Shown: piece by piece, positions 57,903 through 64,000 of the stretch
Numbering within the stretch: position 1 is the first letter of the stretch
How the letters are laid out: each line of letters starts with the position of its first letter
Assembly (NCBI GenBank): GCA_009869945.1
Contig: WIXG01000022.1
Coordinates: forward strand, 62,001 to 126,000
Direction of reading: 5' to 3'
DNA from: Mesaphorura yosii
Lineage: Eukaryota > Arthropoda > Collembola > Poduromorpha > Tullbergiidae
Length of the DNA: 64,000 nt
Translations under genes and position numbers: made by a program
The notes under the pieces: generated by a model
What the model was told of the DNA's origin: nothing
Seen by the model: only the letters and a program-made list of their open reading frames with translations
Databases searched by the model: none

Positions 57903-60900
57903 CCCACGAAAATTCTCAATTAATGAATTGCTGGGTTATTATTTGTCACAGCCGTAAGTTACGTCATCAATTTATAATTTAAGCCTTTCAATGTGCGTCA
58001 GCTGCAGTAACGATCAACCTGCGTACTGACACTATTTCATATTTTGACTGCGAATATAAATCGAAATGGCATTCACGAGGCCCTCTAAATTATTGTAAAT
58101 TCCAAATCTCAAAAGTTAAAATAGAAACTTATCCACTTCAAATCTAATCCATAAGACTTCGTGTCGTGCCTTGAATTATGTATAATGCATTTGGACTGTT
58201 CCAATAACTGCGATTTCATTCATGCAATGCAATCACTTACTCATGTATCGTTTTACGATGTTATTAAATTCACTAACGATTTTTCCCAATAACCAGTTTT
58301 CATGCGCGACGCAAAATGTTTATATTTCAATTTACCAGTACTTTACAATTTTACAGCGCCATAAAAAGTTTTACGACTTCGTGAGTTGTAAGATGACACT
58401 TTAAGCCAAAACCCACTGCACTTACGCCGTAAACTTCATTTCGTCTTACAAATTGATGCTCATTAAGTTACTGTTCATGATTTTCATCCATGGTGGCGTA
58501 ATGATGTAATGAATGTAAAATCATTTCATTCATACCGCAATGCAATCCATAATGAATTCAGTTCCACCCTCACGATTTGATTAATTCTTCAAGATTTCAA
58601 TACAAATTAATCGCGAGGGCATTGGAACAATAAAAATTGCAAAAAAGTTGTTCCATACGCAAAATAGACCCAGAACAGCGTGGAATGGATAGGGACTGGG
58701 GCTGCAGACATAGAAGAAGGCAAGAACTAAGTCGAGTCGGAGCAGCCAACAACATCCATCGGCAGCTCAGAGAAAGTGCTAACTTGCTCCACTCCTCCCT
58801 AGATGTGTCTACCCATGTGAGTTCACGAAAACCGTTCCATTCCGAATTCCCACTTTCCATTACATTCCAATGTGCTAACAATAATTTCATCACATCGTAA
58901 TTTGAATTTCCTATCTCGACCAATACCAATATTACTATCACTGGATAGCTTAGTCCAGAAATCACTCACAAAGGCATCCTAATGCGAGTTTCATTGATTT
59001 CGTTCCCAATTATTTCTCTCACTACACAACTTCTTGCTGTACATAAATACGAAGCTTTGGCAAATTCTTTCAAAGAATAATTTACGAATTCCAGTATAAT
59101 TTGGTCATGATAATAAATTAGCTTAAAAAAACGTGGAAAGTTAATTTTGAAAACACTCCTCCGTCTCTGCCCATGCAGGGCGATGCGATGCGAGACGCGA
59201 GCAGCGCAGCGCGGGCGAAAGGCGAGAGCCAATTTACATTACTAAACTAAACTATAAATCCTCAGCTTTCAATGCAGTCCCAGCCTGACACTGTCTGCCA
59301 GGCGAGAGCGCGGAGAGTGAAACGAAATGAAAAATCTTACCCAATAAATTTCAGATCGTATGTTACACTGCAAAGATCACGCCCGCAAAAATCCCTTTCG
59401 ACGTTCACTCAGACTTCATTTACATACAATGAAATGTATGGACGCAGCGAACGAATAAATCTCAAGCGCAGCGATTACAAATTTAATATCGCACAAGAGT
59501 TCAAAAACACTTGCTCTCGCACAAATAGCACAATTTGCTTGCAACTGCTTCCGATTCAGACTTGAAATACTTCCGTGAACTTCAAGATTGAAACTGAACT
59601 GATTGAACTGACGGATGAGATGAAATAAAATTGGAAATGGACATTTGTCTTCGAAATGCACGTCAAGCCTTTGTCTTGCGCTGGTCAATCAGTTGGTCAT
59701 CTTCACGGGCTCAGCGTCATTGGCCAGCTTGTTCCTTTTATTGTGTGACAATAATAATAAAAGGGATAAGCGAAGAATCGTATGAATAAAGCAATAAACC
59801 CGGAAAGAAAGAGTAAAAGTTTTTTTTAAGGATTTGTAATTTTTATTAGGGTTAAAAATCCACCAACTCTTTTATCATGTGATAAGGCATTGAAAGATGA
59901 ATTGCTCCTTTGAGTCAGGCCAAATGCTCGGAAGTTGAGACCAGTGCTGAGCGCTGTGCTTGGCTCGCTGTGTGGCTTCACCGTCCAACCTTTATTTTTG
60001 GAATCCTAAAAGCGTATAATAAAAATTGAGAAGAGTTGGAGTAAAAAATAGCACAGGAATAAAAGAATTTGACTTTATTGTACCTTGCTATAAAAAGGTT
60101 CAAGATTTAAGTCCGTATACTTTTGGCCGCACAACTCTTTCACAAGGAAGTGAGTTCAACTGACCCTGGCACAAAAATAGACTTCCAGATACTCGTGTTT
60201 GAAGTTTTATGTTTGAAGATGATGGATTGCATTCACAGAGAAGTAACAATAGAGCATTATGCTGGGTGCCGACGTAGTGGGTTAGCGACTAGCAGAGTGA
60301 AGAGCCGAACTCTGTCCAGAAGTGAAAGGATTTTGTTGATCCTGCGAAGGAAGGGTTCGTTTTTTATCCCTTGACGGACAAGCAATAAATTGCCTGGATA
60401 AAACCCAGCTTTGGGAAATGTAAGCCTTCTGGTCCTCTCCACGACCGAAACACGGGTCAAGGCTGATGATAATGTGACTCTCAACGACACGAAACAAGAA
60501 TCAAGAGACGAATCGGTTAAATATGTATTCAAATTTTGAGATTTCGTGTAATCGAAAAATGTGTACTGTGCATTGTTACTGTTACGCGTACTGCAAGCTA
60601 TAGCACAGAAATCCTTCTTGCACACAAATAACCCAAAGCGTAGGCAAGACAGCTAGCAGATAACTTGTTCGTAGTTTGTTGTCGGAGAAAACGGAATTTG
60701 TACGCATAAAGCTATCGTATTATTTTTGTCGGATGGAAAAATGCGAAGGCACAACAAGACAAAAAGCAATTTGCATTTATCAAGAGAATCAACTTTAAGA
60801 ATAAGAAAATGCGAAGACGAGATCAGATGAGACTTGTGAGCTGGGATTTCTTTTCCCTGCGCTGCCTGCCCTCGCTCCATACGCAAGGACTGTACTCTTA

Positions 60901-63900
60901 TAAATTTTGTCTGCGGAGAAAAATGTTCAATTTCTTGTTTTCCTACTGCATTCAAGCCATAATCCCATCTGTGAGACTTATAACAAGATTTGGATTCTCT
61001 GATGGATTTATCGTAGTCTGAGAAGCGAGAGCTGAGAGACTCGTTGTCTTTCCAAATTCTCAACAATGCTAAAAAGCAAGGCTTACGCCTTAGACTCGTT
61101 TTCTTCCACGCTGCGCTGTTTGCTGTTGTTTCGCCGTGCCTTTTAAGTGAAGTAATGCACTGGGAGTAGTTAGAGTTAAGTCTGCATCAGTATTCAGCAT
61201 ATCAGCATCCGCAAGCATATTGTACCGTGTGTACATGGAGTAATATTTCCCGCCGACGCTCTGGCATTGTGTATATTGCGAAAATGCATTACAATAAAGA
61301 TTTGGGAATTCTTCACATGATAATGGGTTTAATGATCATAAAGAAGTTTTATGCCATCGTTGCGGAAAGCGGATTAATCTTGACGTGCATGCTAGAAATT
61401 TAAACCCGGGCTGGAATTAGATTTTTAATGCATGCAAATACTGCCGAAGTGCATCAAATTCACATTCACGGTGCGGCCGTCATTACTGAAACACGACTCG
61501 GGATTTTGTGGAATGATCTGCAATCCACCACAGAGTTTCTTGACGAATTGTGGTTCCTTTCCCATGAAAATAAATAAATTGATTTGATTCCTCCACCGCT
61601 TCGAAATTCAAGTTTCCGGCCTTTGTACCCTCAGCTTTGTGTGTAATTTGTGGTCGTAGAAAATGGGAAAGGAGTTCAACGGTTCATTAGATTCTAAGCC
61701 AAGCCATTTATTAAAGAAATAAGAGAATTCTGGCAAACATGCCGACATGGTCTGAAATCAGAAAATGGAAGGAAAGAATCAGAAACTGCTTCGTCCCGTA
61801 CAATTTATACGTTGGCCTGACCAGGAAAATATAATTTAGGAACAGATTGTATTTCTTCCCGTGGTTCTTGAGTTATGAGAATGGGTTCCGTGTCATGTGA
61901 ATGGAAGGAACCACCTCCATCATATTTTTTCAGGCTGCTTCATAGTTTCATTCGATATTATTTTCGGTTGGAGTCAGTCCATAATTTAAAGAGCCGTCTC
62001 AGTGGTTTCGTTGCTACACGCCGCGATAAGAACATATAATGAGTGACCATTCATGATGGAGACTTGAGAACCCACTGCAGTTCGTTTCTTAGGATTTTCG
62101 CTTTTTGCTTCCCTTCACTCACTTTGAGATCTTCCTTGCAGAAAGAGATAATGCCTGTAAGTTCATGTCATGGAATTTATGTTGCGATGCACACCAGTCT
62201 TGAGCCGAGTCATGAGAATAGAAGACGTGACTGTAAGATGATTTTGACTGGTTGTCTCTTTCTCATTACCTGGGAATAAATTGGAATCGTTTCATGTATT
62301 GGTGATTAATTGATCTCTTTGCCCCGTACATGTACACATTAAACAGCATAAGAAATCTTCGATATTACTAAACTCGTAGCTTCATTTATGGTTGAAAGAA
62401 GTGTTCATTTAATGGCGTGCTGCACAATCTGTGATTGGAGAACAAGAAGTTTTCACCCTGCGGGTTTAAATAACTTGACTTGGTTTTAATCCAAAACAAC
62501 GAGAAGCATTGCTGGCGAGGGAGGCAGACGTCCCGTTGAGATGTGGATGGTTCTGATCGCTTGAAAGCGCCTTGGGTGCTACATTGTTGCATTGCACTTT
62601 TGTCTTCGATTCTCTTACCCTTTCCAAAGATGGGTGTTGCTCAAAGACTTTGGTGCTGGATGAAACACGCATTCATGCATTTTGGTAATTTTCTTCGTGG
62701 CCCACAGACACTCCATTAAGCAAATGCAGAAATGTAATCTATACCTGCATACCATGTCCGTGAATTCATCGTGAATTAATAATAGCAAACTTCTTCAATA
62801 AGGAGCAGCTCTGAACGTTAAAGATTTTGCTCATGGTTCAAGCGATTTTCGATAGCTTTCTTTTTTAGTTCAGCCACTTAAGTTCGTGATCCAACAAGGA
62901 ACCAGATATTATTGAAAATCGATATTTTCAATTTCCTAAAGTCGTAGGGAAACTCTGTAAACAAAAACAAGCCATTAGCCATAATAATAATTGAAGACTG
63001 CCTCAGTCAGTGTCTTGCAGCGTGCATAAAATCAGTAAGTTCGAAGCACTGTACAGTTGGACGACACTGTTAATGCCTTTGGTAGGGATTTTGTGTCGTG
63101 TCGTGCGAGTTCAGCCAAGCTGAAGCTCAAAGACATTAAACCAACTTTATGAGACTGCAAATATTGTTTCAAGACAGGCCTTTTTCCAATATATGCTAAC
63201 GCGCCAGCCGTCCGCGCATGTAAAATTGGAAAATGCAAGTAGCAAAAAGTTAGCAATTTATTGCGTTTCTTTCAGCAAAAGCACCGGGCGAACAAAAAAT
63301 GTAGATTTCGTGAAGAAATTTCTCTTTCTAACATTCTTGAATTTCTAATAACATTCAGTCATCGGATACAAGCTCACTTGCCGGGTGTGCGTGCACTGCA
63401 TCTCCCCACGCCGGGTCTTCTCGCTCGAGACTTTATTAGACTCAAGTATTTTCATGAAAGGTATCGTCTCTCCATAAATTCCACGCTCGCTCTCCCCGCC
63501 GTCGTCGTCCTCGAATACTTTTCTTCTGGAATGCAAAAACAGCGAACATTTCTCGGGTTCATTGTCAATGAGGCGAGAGAGAGAGCAAGTGAAAAATGAT
63601 CACGAGCAATTTTTTGCGCCGCGCCAGCGACGCAAGAAGCGAAGAAGTGAAGCGGACGGACTCCCGGCTCTCGCCTCCACAAGAAATGAAAAACGTGGGA
63701 CTTGAGAGAGTAAGTTTTTCTCATTTCATGTCACATTCAAAGTTCAAATTTATTTTTGCAACTTTTCACTATTATTACAACTCTCAGGACAGGCCGGATT
63801 CTCCGTCCTGGAGATTGCTTCTTCCACTTCCTTTCTTCTTTCTTCGGTCGATGGATTCTTTCGCTGTTTGGGTACATTAAAGAGATACACATTACGTATG

Positions 63901-64000
63901 TATGAGTTTCTCATCGCCGTGCCGCACCCACGTCTCGTGTCGTGGCCATATCGCGTCTCCAGTCTCTATCCACCAAGCTGCGAGTAAAAAAAAAAGAAAT
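57903..64000. other. Non-coding region on the expected Ubx side of abd-A
   Basis: About 6 kb without a supported gene. Open frames are at most about 137 codons and have no domains. Noted features: a CG-rich patch at about 59175-59215, an ATGCAAAT octamer near 61433, and, near the right end, a GA run (CGAGAGAGAGAGC at 63574-63586) next to a CG-rich stretch at 63616-63662. From cluster order and transcription direction this should lie between abd-A and Ubx. Ubx itself is not seen in the window. Confidence 0.5.

Overview
The window is a piece of an arthropod Hox complex. It holds one protein-coding gene that I can support, abdominal-A (abd-A), on the + strand in two coding exons (33756-34293 and 53759-54480) separated by a 19.5 kb intron. 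It also holds one microRNA locus, the bidirectional iab-4/iab-8 hairpin at about 10515-10588. The Antp-class homeodomain with the abd-A signature, the YPWM hexapeptide, the abd-A-type N-terminus, the UbdA peptide after the homeodomain and the iab-4 microRNA together indicate an arthropod. The short non-insect linker and the unfamiliar C-terminal tail suggest a crustacean or other non-insect pancrustacean. I cannot name the species.

Layout, left to right. 1-10514 is non-coding, in what should be the Abd-B to abd-A intergenic region. 10515-10588 is the iab hairpin: iab-4 is read from the - strand and iab-8 from the + strand, the same strand as abd-A. 10589-33755 is about 23 kb of further non-coding sequence leading to abd-A; by analogy with the infra-abdominal region of other arthropods it should be cis-regulatory. 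33756-34293 is coding exon 1. 34294-53758 is the large intron. 53759-54480 is coding exon 2, with homeodomain, UbdA peptide and tail. 54481 to about 56540 is the probable 3' UTR, ending at an AATAAA at 56517, with a cluster of iab-4/iab-8 seed matches in its distal third. 57340-57902 is a foldback (inverted repeat) element. The remainder to 64000 is non-coding. Hox genes of a complex are usually transcribed in one direction, and iab-4/8 lies between Abd-B and abd-A, so Abd-B is expected off the left edge and Ubx off the right edge.

How the parts may work together: abd-A encodes a homeodomain transcription factor for posterior trunk identity. The iab-8 microRNA comes from the same strand upstream, and iab-4 from the other strand. 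In flies these microRNAs repress Ubx, abd-A and Hox cofactors. The abd-A 3' UTR here carries five TACGTA-type matches to the iab-8-5p seed within 300 bases, plus weaker matches to the iab-4 strand products. This points to a local microRNA-Hox feedback inside the complex. The many short open reading frames elsewhere look like chance: they have no recognisable domains and overlap in several frames.
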